The translations under genes were made by a program, and so were the position numbers. DNA of 64,000 bases from Leptospira weilii serovar Ranarum str. ICFT. Lineage in GTDB: Bacteria; Spirochaetota; Leptospiria; Leptospirales; Leptospiraceae. This document shows positions 30,091-39,191 of the stretch, one piece after another (position 1 is the stretch's first letter; each line of letters opens with the position of its first letter). Location of the stretch: contig NZ_AOHC02000041.1 of NCBI RefSeq assembly GCF_000332415.1, positions 328,609 through 392,608 of the forward strand. The letters are read 5' to 3'. The notes below the pieces were generated by a model that did no database searches, had not been told where the DNA came from, and saw only the letters and a program-made list of their open reading frames with translations.

Positions 30091-31758
30091 ATGGAATTCA
30101 TATTGGCAACAGAAGAGAAAAAAATAAATAAATGTCTACAAAATAATATTGAAGATCCGTCGCTTAGGCAAGTTCGTAATGACCTAATCTTCGAACTAGT
30201 AAAATCATTAGGATACGATATTCGTCTAGATAGGCAAAGAACACTTACAACTGATGACGACCCCAAGTCAAATTCAAGAGTGGCGAGAATTTCTAAAGAA
30301 TTAACATATAAAAGCTTTTACCCAAAGGGTCAATGGCAATTGAATCTTTCCATTGTAAAACATTTTAGTTCGTTGCTCATTAATCCCGAATTTCAGCTTG
30401 ATAATGAATCTATCCTCAAAAATAAAATTGGAAACATCGCTCTATTTCAACATCCTCACAGTCATGTTATTTGCATCGATGTGGATACGCATGATTCTAT
30501 TGGAATTGAAAATTCACAAATTGGGCATAGCTCTGTTGTAGAGTGTCTCTATAATCTAACCGGAGTTTACCCACTATTTTCAGAATACTCGATGTTAAAT
30601 CGGGGATTTCATTTGTTCTACTATATTAATAAATCATTCAATGTTGAATCCTTTGGAAGATTAGTAAAAGAACGCTTGCGAAGAGAATTTTCCTTCATTT
30701 CCAGTATAGATGTTCGTGATTGTTTCACTCAATGCGTTCGATTACCATTGGGTGGCGATTACGTAGGATATAACGTAGAATTAAATAAAGAATCTCGTAA
30801 TCTAGATGAAGTTTACGGTTGGGTAAAAGAAAAATTGGATTCAAAGGATTGTATTGTTAATTTTGAGGAAATAGTACAGGACATTAGAATGGTCACTCCT
30901 GAGCTTTTGCCTGTAGAATTTCAGCCATTGGAAATTGGAGCTTCTATATGGGAACGTATTGGAGTAACTGGAACGAAGACTCCGATTGGATATGATGATA
31001 TCAAAATAACAGCAGGCAATCGAGTCGCCGGTGATGGATTGCTTTGGAAATTAGCATTTAGATGTGTGAGGAATTCAGAAACCTATGATATGTTTAAAAG
31101 ATTAGTATTCTTATGTAATGTTGATAGTAAAGATCTGACTGAATTATCAGGAGCGTCTATCCAAAAGCAGGATAAGATTCTAAAAAGTCTATATGAATAC
31201 GCGATTAAAAAATATCAGGAGTCTGGAGCAAGTTATAGAGATAGTTTGGGTTTCTTTAGCAATTTGGAACTTCTGACTGAATTAGATGAGTTTAATATTG
31301 AAGAAGCTGTCGGAAGAAATACCAATAAGAATATCTCGAAACAGAATCTAAATTTGATGACTCAAGAATTTGTTGGCAAACATAATTATGAATGTAAATA
31401 TCCAAGGACAATTTCGGCTAAAGCACATCTAAAAAAAGAAACAAAAGAAAGATTAAAATATGGAGTTCAGTTTCCATTGAATTACGTTGAAAAGGCTAAA
31501 GAATTTCACTTGTTGAAAGGAGCACCAAATACTCTGAGGTCAGTAATTTATAATAAATTAGGCTTATTCTCTCAATGCGGGGGCTATTTTAAGAATGAAA
31601 ATGGATCATCTTGTAAACAGTTTAAGTTGAATTATGTAAATGAATACAATAGTGGGAATAAATACATGGATCCTACTATTTCAATAACCCATGAGGGTGA
31701 GCTTGCGGCTCCCCTCATGGAAAATATATATTATGTGAGCGATACTAATAATGAATAA
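30091..31758 (+). CDS. Archaeo-eukaryotic-type primase-like replication protein
   Basis: The protein has 555 residues. ICIDVDTHDS (D130, D132) gives the paired metal-binding aspartates of AEP primases. NRGFHLFYYI and CVRLPLGGDYVGY follow at family-typical spacing. The remainder is helical and may act in DNA binding (KQNLNLMTQEFVGKHNYECKY). The next gene, 17 bases downstream, is a RecA-fold helicase, so the pair likely forms a replication module for an integrative element or phage. The start is the ATG at 30091. The primase call rests on motifs only. Confidence 0.65.
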   Translation: MEFILATEEKKINKCLQNNIEDPSLRQVRNDLIFELVKSLGYDIRLDRQRTLTTDDDPKSNSRVARISKELTYKSFYPKGQWQLNLSIVKHFSSLLINPEFQLDNESILKNKIGNIALFQHPHSHVICIDVDTHDSIGIENSQIGHSSVVECLYNLTGVYPLFSEYSMLNRGFHLFYYINKSFNVESFGRLVKERLRREFSFISSIDVRDCFTQCVRLPLGGDYVGYNVELNKESRNLDEVYGWVKEKLDSKDCIVNFEEIVQDIRMVTPELLPVEFQPLEIGASIWERIGVTGTKTPIGYDDIKITAGNRVAGDGLLWKLAFRCVRNSETYDMFKRLVFLCNVDSKDLTELSGASIQKQDKILKSLYEYAIKKYQESGASYRDSLGFFSNLELLTELDEFNIEEAVGRNTNKNISKQNLNLMTQEFVGKHNYECKYPRTISAKAHLKKETKERLKYGVQFPLNYVEKAKEFHLLKGAPNTLRSVIYNKLGLFSQCGGYFKNENGSSCKQFKLNYVNEYNSGNKYMDPTISITHEGELAAPLMENIYYVSDTNNE

Positions 31759-31775
31759 TAGATAGGAGAAGAATA

Positions 31776-32750
31776 TTGGCAAATGAAGGAAGTGTAGTGT
31801 TGGAAGAAAATGAAGACTATAGTCAGGTTGTGAGAGAATTTATAAATCAATTAAATTTGAGAAATAATGGTAAACCTAAACGCTCTTTAGGTTTTGATTC
31901 TTTGGATCGATTTATAGATAGTCCTGCTGGTGAGGGTGAAATCACAATATTAGCAGGCGAATCTGGTTCTGGTAAATCTTTGTTTTCATTAGCGATGGAA
32001 ATAGGTTTGTTACGCAAGAATACTTGTGTTGCGAAATTATCCTTAGAAATGACTAAAATAAGAAATCATGAGAGATTGTTTTCTATGTTGCTCGGTAAAG
32101 ATAAATCCTATTTTGATAGCGTGACAAGTAGTGAAAAATCCAATTTGGATTTTCTACCTGAGCTCATGAAACAAAATGAATTATTAAAACGATATTATTT
32201 TAATGATAATCCAAATGTTTCTTTAGAACAATTGCCGGAATTGATCCGCTTAATCCAAAACCATTTTAAGTCTTTAAATCTTCTACCTGATGATGGCTAC
32301 TTTGTATTGATAATTGATTTGTTATCTTTAATTTCAGATTGGGGAGTATCACAAATCGAGATCCAAAATTCGATCGATAGATTGCACCGGATAATTAAAT
32401 CCTTACCGGTTCATTTGATCGGAATAGTTCAGACAAATGAAAATGATCAAAGATCTGGTAGTGGCAATAAGAATGGTCTTTTTCAGTTAGCATTAAAGAA
32501 TCTCAAGGGGTCTGCGGCTTATAAAGAAAGAGCACGAGACGTGCTTATTTTAAATAGGCCGAAGTTGATGAAAGCGAGAGAGGAAGGTAAACTCACGACT
32601 GATTATTTTAATGATGACATAATGAGAATTCATATAGCAAAATCTAACGATGGACAAGATGGTTATGCTGATTTTGTTTTCACCAGTGCAAATGGTCTCT
32701 CTATTATTCCGATAGCAGAATACAAGTCAATGTATGATATAGCTTCGTGA
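31776..32750 (+). CDS. RecA-fold ATPase, DnaB-like replicative helicase domain
   Basis: The protein has 324 residues. The TTG start at 31776 is supported by AGGAG seven bases upstream; no in-frame ATG is better placed. Walker A is GESGSGKS at 61-68, after LGFDSLDRFIDSPAGEGEIT, as in DnaB/KaiC proteins. Walker B lies in YFVLIIDLLSLI, and a Q/K-rich loop in GIVQTNENDQRSGSGNK. The DnaB N-terminal domain is missing. It is probably the helicase or loader of the element's replication module with the upstream primase. The next gene overlaps its stop by 4 bases. Confidence 0.75.
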   Translation: MANEGSVVLEENEDYSQVVREFINQLNLRNNGKPKRSLGFDSLDRFIDSPAGEGEITILAGESGSGKSLFSLAMEIGLLRKNTCVAKLSLEMTKIRNHERLFSMLLGKDKSYFDSVTSSEKSNLDFLPELMKQNELLKRYYFNDNPNVSLEQLPELIRLIQNHFKSLNLLPDDGYFVLIIDLLSLISDWGVSQIEIQNSIDRLHRIIKSLPVHLIGIVQTNENDQRSGSGNKNGLFQLALKNLKGSAAYKERARDVLILNRPKLMKAREEGKLTTDYFNDDIMRIHIAKSNDGQDGYADFVFTSANGLSIIPIAEYKSMYDIAS

Positions 32751-33358
32751 AAATTTACAAGGATAGGAATAATAGAATGGATATTTTAAAAAAATTAGAT
32801 TGGGTCACTATGGTACATTCGCTGGATGAACTAAAGGGCGATAATGGGTATATCTGCAAAAATTACACTTGGAATAATAGAGATAGAATTTACCAAATTC
32901 TAAAGAAAATATCAGAAACGAAAAATGATATGGTCATCATAGACGGTATAAGCTTAGATTTAAATTTTGTAAATAAAGGCCATGAGCGAAACTCAATTGA
33001 GCTTTTGGAATCTTTAGATACCTTTTATCTTGTTAATCCCTTAAGGCTCGAATTTTATAGACCGGAAGATCTAAGTCTGTCTATTTTTATCCTGATTTTG
33101 AATAATATATCTCCAGTTGGAGATATTAAATATAGGGAAAAATACAGGGAAACACTATCTGAAATTCGGCCCGGAAATTATCAAAATAGGGAGATCTTCG
33201 ATGACTCTACAGATATCTCTGAAGCGGATTTTACTAGAATGGTAAATGGATCTCCAGTTCGTTTAGTGCGAAGATACTTAGGAGGCAAAATTGGTTTTAT
33301 AGGGGATAGGCATGGTTTATATAAATCTAGGGCGATCTTCGATATCTTCGAAAGCTGA
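32747..33358 (+). CDS. Hypothetical protein of the replication module
   Basis: The frame has 203 codons from a GTG overlapping the helicase stop; the ATG at 32777 (MDILKKLDWV) is an alternative. Pattern: MVIIDGISLDLNF resembles a Walker B strand, and YRPEDLSLSIFILILN a following strand, but no P-loop is seen. It may be a degenerate ATPase-like partner of the helicase. The C-terminus (LVRRYLGGKIGFIGDRHGLY) is basic. Unrecognised. Confidence 0.5.
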   Translation: MKIYKDRNNRMDILKKLDWVTMVHSLDELKGDNGYICKNYTWNNRDRIYQILKKISETKNDMVIIDGISLDLNFVNKGHERNSIELLESLDTFYLVNPLRLEFYRPEDLSLSIFILILNNISPVGDIKYREKYRETLSEIRPGNYQNREIFDDSTDISEADFTRMVNGSPVRLVRRYLGGKIGFIGDRHGLYKSRAIFDIFES

Positions 33359-33382
33359 TTTTATAGTAAAGACAATGGATAG

Positions 33383-33844
33383 CTATTGAATTTCTTCCTT
33401 TAGTCGATCATTAAAAGCCATTAGCAATTTATGTGTGCTATTTAAGAACTCCTCATATGGTGCTTGCCTGTGAAAACAAAATCCTTGGAATTCTTCCTTA
33501 AAAGGAATTCCAAGTTGTGTAGCTTCGGCTATACCACCCAGAAAGAAGCGATTCTTTTCGTAGATATCAAAAGTATCTTCCTGATCCTTCAAGAGAAACC
33601 AATTTTCATTGGAAGTGTATTTAGGGTTCCGATCAAAGATTTTTGGGATTAGGTGCGTATTTTTAATTCGTAACTCAGCGAAGAAGAATGTATCTTCGAA
33701 TTCTTCCGTAACGCCGTGCCAGAGCTTCCAACTTGCGTTTGAATCGGAATACTCGATTTTTTCTTTGCATTTTTCTAGTATTCCGTTTTCATAAGGATCA
33801 ATAAACAATCTTCCGGTAATTTGCGATTCGATATTTTTCTTCAT
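33383..33844 (-). CDS. Hypothetical soluble protein
   Basis: The protein has 153 residues with no signal or membrane segment. It is rich in aromatic residues (ASWKLWHGVTEEFEDTFFFAEL, ENWFLLKDQEDTFDIYEKNRFFLGG). It lies 12 bases downstream of the HD-domain gene in the same orientation and is likely cotranscribed with it. Function unknown. Confidence 0.55.
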   Translation of the reverse strand: MKKNIESQITGRLFIDPYENGILEKCKEKIEYSDSNASWKLWHGVTEEFEDTFFFAELRIKNTHLIPKIFDRNPKYTSNENWFLLKDQEDTFDIYEKNRFFLGGIAEATQLGIPFKEEFQGFCFHRQAPYEEFLNSTHKLLMAFNDRLKEEIQ

Positions 33845-33856
33845 AAGTGTTCCCCC

Positions 33857-34396
33857 TTAATTTTTTACAAGAGCGTCCTGCTGAATTCGAATGTTTCCTT
33901 GGGTGGCGATTTTTTCAAATATGGAATCTAAGATTAGGAATGTATCCCAAAATGTTAGCTTGTTTTTTTCGCAAAGAAGATACGATATTCTTTCTTCTAA
34001 TTCACTGTCTCTGGCTCCTCTCCACAACCTGTCTGAAAGTATGGCAAGGGATTCTTCAAGATTAGGGGAATAATTATGCCACTCTCCATGAATCTCGCAA
34101 ATCGTAGATATGGAAGAATCGATTCCCCAGGATGATAAGAATTCTTTTCCAAACTTTTCATGAAGATTGCCCGGCTCATATAGTTCGTCAGGAAAGTAAA
34201 TCTTCCCGATGTCATGGACAACACAAAGAATTTGACCTAAATATTTGTTGATACTCATGTTCATTGATAACGGTAGTTCTAAAAGGATACTATTAAAATT
34301 CTCAAGGACTCTGATATGATGATTGATAAGCCGTTCGGGTGCGGATAAGAACTTTTGAAAATTTAAAGCGTCTTTAAATGTATTGAATCTAATCAT
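33857..34396 (-). CDS. HD-domain hydrolase
   Basis: The protein has 179 residues. Metal ligands of the HD superfamily are visible: H27 (HHIRVLEN), H61-D62 in VVHDIGKIYFPDEL, H79 in LHEKFGKEFL, and H103 in EIHGEWH. The arrangement VHDIGK ... HE..G ... H resembles phosphohydrolases acting on nucleotides or cyclic nucleotides. There is no partner domain. It is followed by a small unknown gene 12 bases downstream. Either a nucleotidase or a regulator of an element-encoded pathway would fit. Confidence 0.75.
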   Translation of the reverse strand: MIRFNTFKDALNFQKFLSAPERLINHHIRVLENFNSILLELPLSMNMSINKYLGQILCVVHDIGKIYFPDELYEPGNLHEKFGKEFLSSWGIDSSISTICEIHGEWHNYSPNLEESLAILSDRLWRGARDSELEERISYLLCEKNKLTFWDTFLILDSIFEKIATQGNIRIQQDALVKN

Positions 34397-34457
34397 CAGT
34401 CAAAATCTCCTTAATCTGGAATCTGTTGTGACCGTCGATCTCCGGCCTATACCCTTA

Positions 34458-35330
34458 TTAATTGATAAATACTTTTTTTAAAGCCTTTGGATTTAGTTGT
34501 GTGTGCAAGTAAAATTTAGCCGTCGTGCTAATATCCTCATGGGACAAGCGTAAGGCGATAGCTGGAATTTTTTCTCCTGCCAAAAGAAGACTACTCGCAT
34601 GTGAGTGGCGAAGCGAATGCACTGAACAATGTTTATCTAATATACTTCTAGAATATTTGTTAATTTCTTGCCATAAATATTGTCTTGAGTAGTACCCATT
34701 GATTGATCTCAGGTTCTTAAATAGGTAATCCTTGGGTTTGATAAATTCACTGTGGAAGGTTTTTAAGATTTCTTGATAAAGTCTAACCGGGAATGCGTTT
34801 TGAATTGTTACTTCTTTACCACGTTTCCTAATGATCGTAATAGCAAGAGAGTCATTTGAAATAGAACAATCCTTAATTCGTATTCGCGTTAGTTCTGATA
34901 CTCGAAATCCAGAGTTATATAATGCTTTGATCATTAGAGAAAGCTTCTTAGGTGTATTTTTGCAGAGTGTAGATATCTCTTTTCTTGATAAGACCGCCGA
35001 TTCGTTTAATGAATATTTCGTAGAGTCGATTTTCATTTCTTTGAAAACCGTATCCAAAACACTTAAGAAAGCGAGATTATTGGCCTTACCGGGAAGCGAT
35101 TGTTTTATCCCTTTTTTTAATGCAGATTTTGCTACCCGAATTGTAGCGGACCGGACTCCTTTGGTCTTTAAATACGAGAGATACGATTGGATACGGTCCG
35201 GAGTTATTAACTCACTTTGATTCCAAATATTGAATTGATTAATATGGAGTTTGTAAGAGTTCCGAGTATTTACGTTTGATTCTTTCGGATTCCGTAAAGT
35301 TGTAAGGGAATTTTCTCGGATAAGATTCAT
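34458..35330 (-). CDS. Tyrosine recombinase/integrase
   Basis: The protein has 290 residues. The N-terminal SAM-like core-binding domain (LHINQFNIWNQSELITPDRI) is followed by a catalytic domain with R143 (FRVSELTRI), K172 (RKRGKEV), H238-x-x-R241 (HSLRHSHAS), H264 (RLSHEDISTT) and nucleophile Y274 (AKFYLHT). All catalytic residues are present, so it should be active. It is likely the integrase of the module to its left (primase, helicase, DUF5131). No flanking att repeat could be identified by eye. Confidence 0.92.
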   Translation of the reverse strand: MNLIRENSLTTLRNPKESNVNTRNSYKLHINQFNIWNQSELITPDRIQSYLSYLKTKGVRSATIRVAKSALKKGIKQSLPGKANNLAFLSVLDTVFKEMKIDSTKYSLNESAVLSRKEISTLCKNTPKKLSLMIKALYNSGFRVSELTRIRIKDCSISNDSLAITIIRKRGKEVTIQNAFPVRLYQEILKTFHSEFIKPKDYLFKNLRSINGYYSRQYLWQEINKYSRSILDKHCSVHSLRHSHASSLLLAGEKIPAIALRLSHEDISTTAKFYLHTQLNPKALKKVFIN

Positions 35331-35641
35331 TATTATCTAGATTAGTTTTCTTCAGTTTTTGAAATGGAGCTTCAATTACGTAGTGTAACGGAATTCGTTC
35401 TCCTATATAGAGAAGAATGTCCTTACGTCTTAGTTTATTGCAGGAAGTTGAAATAATTTTCGAGAGAGACGTATAGCTGGTTTTAAAGAGTATAGGACTT
35501 TAATTATTTCTGCCTATGGATAAAACCTGATCACTTTTTCAGGTGCGCTAGGTTGAGAAAATTCCGATTATTTATTCTACGACCGATGTATAAGTTTAGA
35601 GCTATGGCAAGGCGGGAGATTCGGATACTCTATTTGAAATA

Positions 35642-36152
35642 ATGCAATCTTCGATTAAATTTTACCCTTCTGATTATATAGAACCTGTTCGCAATCCTCT
35701 TGAAGACATCGTAGCTTGGGGGCAAAGGTTTTACAGAATTGCATAATGATTTGCCTGAATCTTTTCAGGTATGGTTCTTGGACAAGATTTTAGAACTCTT
35801 GATGAATTCAATCAAATAAATAAGCATAATGAACGTAAAAGCCCTACCTGGTTAAATTTCGAAAAATTAGCAAATCAAGTTGGTTTGTCTTTAGAGAAAT
35901 GTTTTTTAAAAGCCTGACTATCGGTCTACACAATGTAGTAAACGCACCTGGTGTTCTCGCGTTATAAAAGTTGATTCTTTTTATAAGGAAAATTTAAAGT
36001 TTTTAAGAACTCAAATTGAATTTCTAAAACCTAAAGTTATCATTGTTTTAGGAACTATCCCTGCGCAAATCATTTCAGGCAAAAAATTGTTTGATGATGA
36101 AGCTGAAATTCAATTTCTAAGGGACGTGTTTGGGATCGTTGAAAAGAGATAA
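35642..36152 (+). pseudogene. Uracil-DNA glycosylase-like gene, frameshifted
   Basis: Three pieces read as one protein. MQSSIKFYPSDYIEPVRNP and AWGQRFY run from 35642. After a frameshift at about 35740 comes LHNDLPESFQVMVLGQDFRT, LANQVGLSLEKCF. After another near 35910 comes LTIGLHNVV, then KVDSFYKENLKFLRTQIEFL, KPKVIIVLGTIPAQIIS. The LGQDFR motif, the late KPKVIIVLGTIPA strand and the overall layout match uracil-DNA glycosylase superfamily proteins. At least two frame breaks and an internal stop make it inactive. Confidence 0.65.
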
Positions 36153-36521
36153 ATGCGTTTGTTTACATATCTCCACTTATGTAAACAAGCATAGATTTAA
36201 ATTATTAATCGTTACTTTTTCGGCAGATTTATTGACCGGATTCAGGTTTCTTTGACTGGCTCCCTTACGACTTCGCTCAGATCTTGAGTAGGGTCTCATC
36301 TACTTGGTTTATTTTCAAGTGAGTTTAATCTTTTGCTTTAATACTTTTATTTAAAAAATAACTCTAGAGTTTTAGGAAGATGCATCCTTTTAAGAACTTG
36401 CACTCAGAAAAAGAGGAGTCAAAGAGGAAGTAAATCGCACCTTAAAGTCGAAAAATCTTAAAAGTGCGGTTCCGATGGATACAAAGAATTTGATTCGGGA
36501 TTATTTACGAAAAAAGAAATT
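36153..36521. other. Decayed region, possible coding remnant at its end
   Basis: From 36410 to 36524 a plus-strand frame reads RGVKEEVNRTLKSKN, KSAVPMDTKNLIRDYLRKKK and stops, which looks like the tail of a lost gene. The rest shows TTTACATA/TATGTAAA inverted pieces near 36160-36185 and no gene. Confidence 0.3.
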
Positions 36522-37565
36522 TTAATTCCATGGAGCCGGGTAGTAGCAATTTTGATCTTTTGTGTCTACCTCGACTAGGTTTTCCTTATTTTCATCTAGA
36601 ATCCAAGTTTTCAAAATTACGTTCTCATACTTTTTACTTTTGTCGGGTAATTCTGTTTCTGTACCCATTTTTAAATCAACCCAAGTAACTGTATTAAAAA
36701 AACGAGGACCCGAACAGAACAAATCTTCATTTGGTTCCTGTGAAACAACTAAGAGTTTGTTTTTATCAGTTTCATACTTAGAGACATCCATGACATTAAG
36801 GATTTTGAATTCAGACTGGCGTCCTACAAATCTTAAAGTCTTAGACAATTGAACAAATTCTTTATTATTGCATTTTCCTTTCGAAATATAATAACGATGC
36901 GACCATTCCTCTCCCTTTAAGAAAACGGCAGAAGCATAATGACCCTCACAAACACTGATGGAACCCCTATAGATCATGTCCACAAAAGGAGCTTTGTTTA
37001 ATTCTTCTTTAGTATATGATCGCGTCGTAAATTCATCATCCAAAACAAAACCGTAATCAGATCCAATTTTCACTATATTGAACATTTTACCATCTTTCGG
37101 ATTTTGAAATCCTTCTGAAAGAAGGCGCGCGCTTTCTCCGTACGATAAAGATTTTAGTATTTTAGAATCAATCGAAGGCGATTCATATACTCCAACTCCG
37201 TTTAAATTACTTACATAGAGATCGTTAACAAGAGATTTAGTATCTATGAGATTATAATCCTTAACATACACCCATCCTATTTGATCGTTTCTTTTAATTT
37301 TTGACCAAACTCCTTGATTATGTTCAGGAGGAATCGTTTCTAATATGTTGACTAAAGTGCCGATTGAAACATTGAATTTATTATACGTCGCTCCGAACTT
37401 GGGTTCTGAATAGAGTGTAATTTCTGAATTCATAAATACAACACCGATTCGAAAATTCGGATCGAGAATGGTAGTTTCTTTTTTACAGGAACAAACAAGA
37501 GCAATCAGAAAAACTACGCCATATTTCAGATTTGTAAAAGAATTCAATATTATAAATTTAAACAT
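36522..37565 (-). CDS. SH3-domain lipoprotein
   Basis: The protein has 347 residues from the ATG at 37565, chosen because it gives a normal lipoprotein signal peptide (YGVVFLIALVCSC) that the longer frame (from 37679) would bury. Two tandem bacterial SH3-like units follow: TLYSEPKFGATYNKF, GVWSKIKRNDQIGWVYV, and GVGVYESPSIDSKILKSL, FNIVKIGSDYGFV. The C-terminal half has several cysteines. Such domains bind peptidoglycan or peptides. It would sit in the envelope. Function unknown. Confidence 0.72.
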   Translation of the reverse strand: MFKFIILNSFTNLKYGVVFLIALVCSCKKETTILDPNFRIGVVFMNSEITLYSEPKFGATYNKFNVSIGTLVNILETIPPEHNQGVWSKIKRNDQIGWVYVKDYNLIDTKSLVNDLYVSNLNGVGVYESPSIDSKILKSLSYGESARLLSEGFQNPKDGKMFNIVKIGSDYGFVLDDEFTTRSYTKEELNKAPFVDMIYRGSISVCEGHYASAVFLKGEEWSHRYYISKGKCNNKEFVQLSKTLRFVGRQSEFKILNVMDVSKYETDKNKLLVVSQEPNEDLFCSGPRFFNTVTWVDLKMGTETELPDKSKKYENVILKTWILDENKENLVEVDTKDQNCYYPAPWN

Positions 37566-37665
37566 TATTTTTTTACTCTCGTAACCAGAGATATTAGGTT
37601 CAATACAATAATCCACCACCGAGTGCTTCTTTCGGGACGAGTTTGTTTGATTTTGAATCATAGAG

Positions 37666-37869
37666 TCAAGCCCTTCCAATAACGTTCGTAAATTCAGTAT
37701 CTTCGTTTGAGTCTTTAAAAGACTTCCCTTTTTGTAGATTCACGAAATCTATTGGGATTTGAACTTCCTCTTTGGTAAAACAGGACATTTCCATATCTGT
37801 TCCGATAAGAGTAGTGATAAAATTTCCAACAAGATATTTGGGATGCAATTCTTGATTTAATACGAACAA
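37666..37869 (-). CDS. Small hypothetical ORF, possibly a remnant
   Basis: The ORF has 67 codons (LHPKYLVGNFITTLIGTDME, then FTKEEVQIPIDFVNLQKG). It lies upstream of the lipoprotein gene in the same direction. The sequence looks coding (beta-strand-like) but short, and may be the tail of a gene whose start was removed. No family recognised. Confidence 0.35.
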   Translation of the reverse strand: MFVLNQELHPKYLVGNFITTLIGTDMEMSCFTKEEVQIPIDFVNLQKGKSFKDSNEDTEFTNVIGRA

Positions 37870-38001
37870 AGTTATAAAAACTGCGTATATATTTGTTCGT
37901 CCGATTAGAAAACGTCCTAAAAATTTCGCAAAGTTTTTTTTATTTCAATTTTACTATCGATTTTAATAGGAGGAATCGTAATTTAGTTAAACTTAAATAA
38001 G

Positions 38002-38912
38002 AGCTTGTCCGCCAACCTACTTGTACATAACCGCCTGATTTTAAAATGTGACCTATGAAAACGGAATTAGGTGGTCTTAATATACCTGAAACAATTTGGA
38101 AAAGATTAGAGCCATTACTACCCAAAAACAAGAAAGATCCGAGTAAAGGAGGTCGTCCTCGCTTTAGGGATTAGTTACATTTTAGTACAAAAGGAATCAG
38201 ACTCTAACAAAGTATGATTTTTCTACTCTGTAAATTGACTATCCACTGATTCCTAAGCCTATCCACTCATTATATGTTTGGTTCTAAATCAACTTTGCAT
38301 AGAAGATTTCAAGAATGGGTAGATGCCGGAGTTTTTGACAAGATTGAAAAAGAAGCGTTAAAACTTTACGAACGATCCATCAAGATTAGAACCAAAAGAA
38401 TGGCCGAAGACGGGAGCTTCGCAAAGGCTCCAAAAGGGGGCTTTCACGGGACGCCATCCAACGGATCGCGGCAAAAGAGGCATTTAAAGGCATATTCTCG
38501 TCGATCGGCGTGGAGCACAATTGTAGCTTTTGTATTGGCTTGCGCAGAGACTCATGACTCTAAGTTAATTTTTCCTACTTTAAAAAAGTTTAAAGTATTT
38601 CGAAACAAACAATTGCTTAAACCCGAAATCCTTTCCTTATATAAGGCTTACGCTAGTAAAACAATTAAAAGCAATTTAAAAAAGAAGAATATTCAATACA
38701 GGATTCCAAACAAAACGAATGCAAAAAATCCTGTATTCATTCCTAAATTAAAACCATTCCGATGGATCGTTGAAAGGACTTTCGCATGGTTCAATGCTTT
38801 TCGAGCTGTTAAAACACGCTGGGAATTTAAAATCGAAAATTATTCCGCTTTCTTTTACTTGCGTACGCCATCATTCTATTTAGAATGATTTATAAGTAGG
38901 TTTTGGGACAAG
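38002..38912 (+). mobile_element. IS5-family (IS427-type) insertion sequence remnant
   Basis: Imperfect terminal repeats: CTTGTCCGCCAACCTACTT near 38004 and, inverted, AAGTAGGTTTTGGGACAAG near 38894. The transposase N-terminus (38055-38174, IWKRLEPLLPK, KGGRPRFRD) ends in a stop. About 100 bases are then scrambled. The frame resumes at 38274 with STLHRRFQEWVDAGVFDKIE and ends near RWIVERTFAWFNAFRAV, the IS5 C-terminal signature. The first catalytic Asp region is largely lost, so the copy is dead. Confidence 0.88.
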
Positions 38913-39191
38913 ATCTAAGTAAAATTATTAATAGATTTTATTTGGCAACTTAAATTATAAAACTTAAAGAAAACAGAAATATTTCGAGACATGCTAGGTG
39001 TAGTTATCCCACTTAAAACCGTACATCTCAGTTAGCTCCTAAGCAATAGGGGGTAATGCTATGAATAGTCTCGTATTAATGACATCGTTCACGTAATCAC
39101 CTCTGTTTAGCGAAGGAGAAGATGGTCGTCGATATAAAAGGAAAATAGATAATAAAGAGGCATTTAAACTGCAAATTCGATTTTACTTAAA

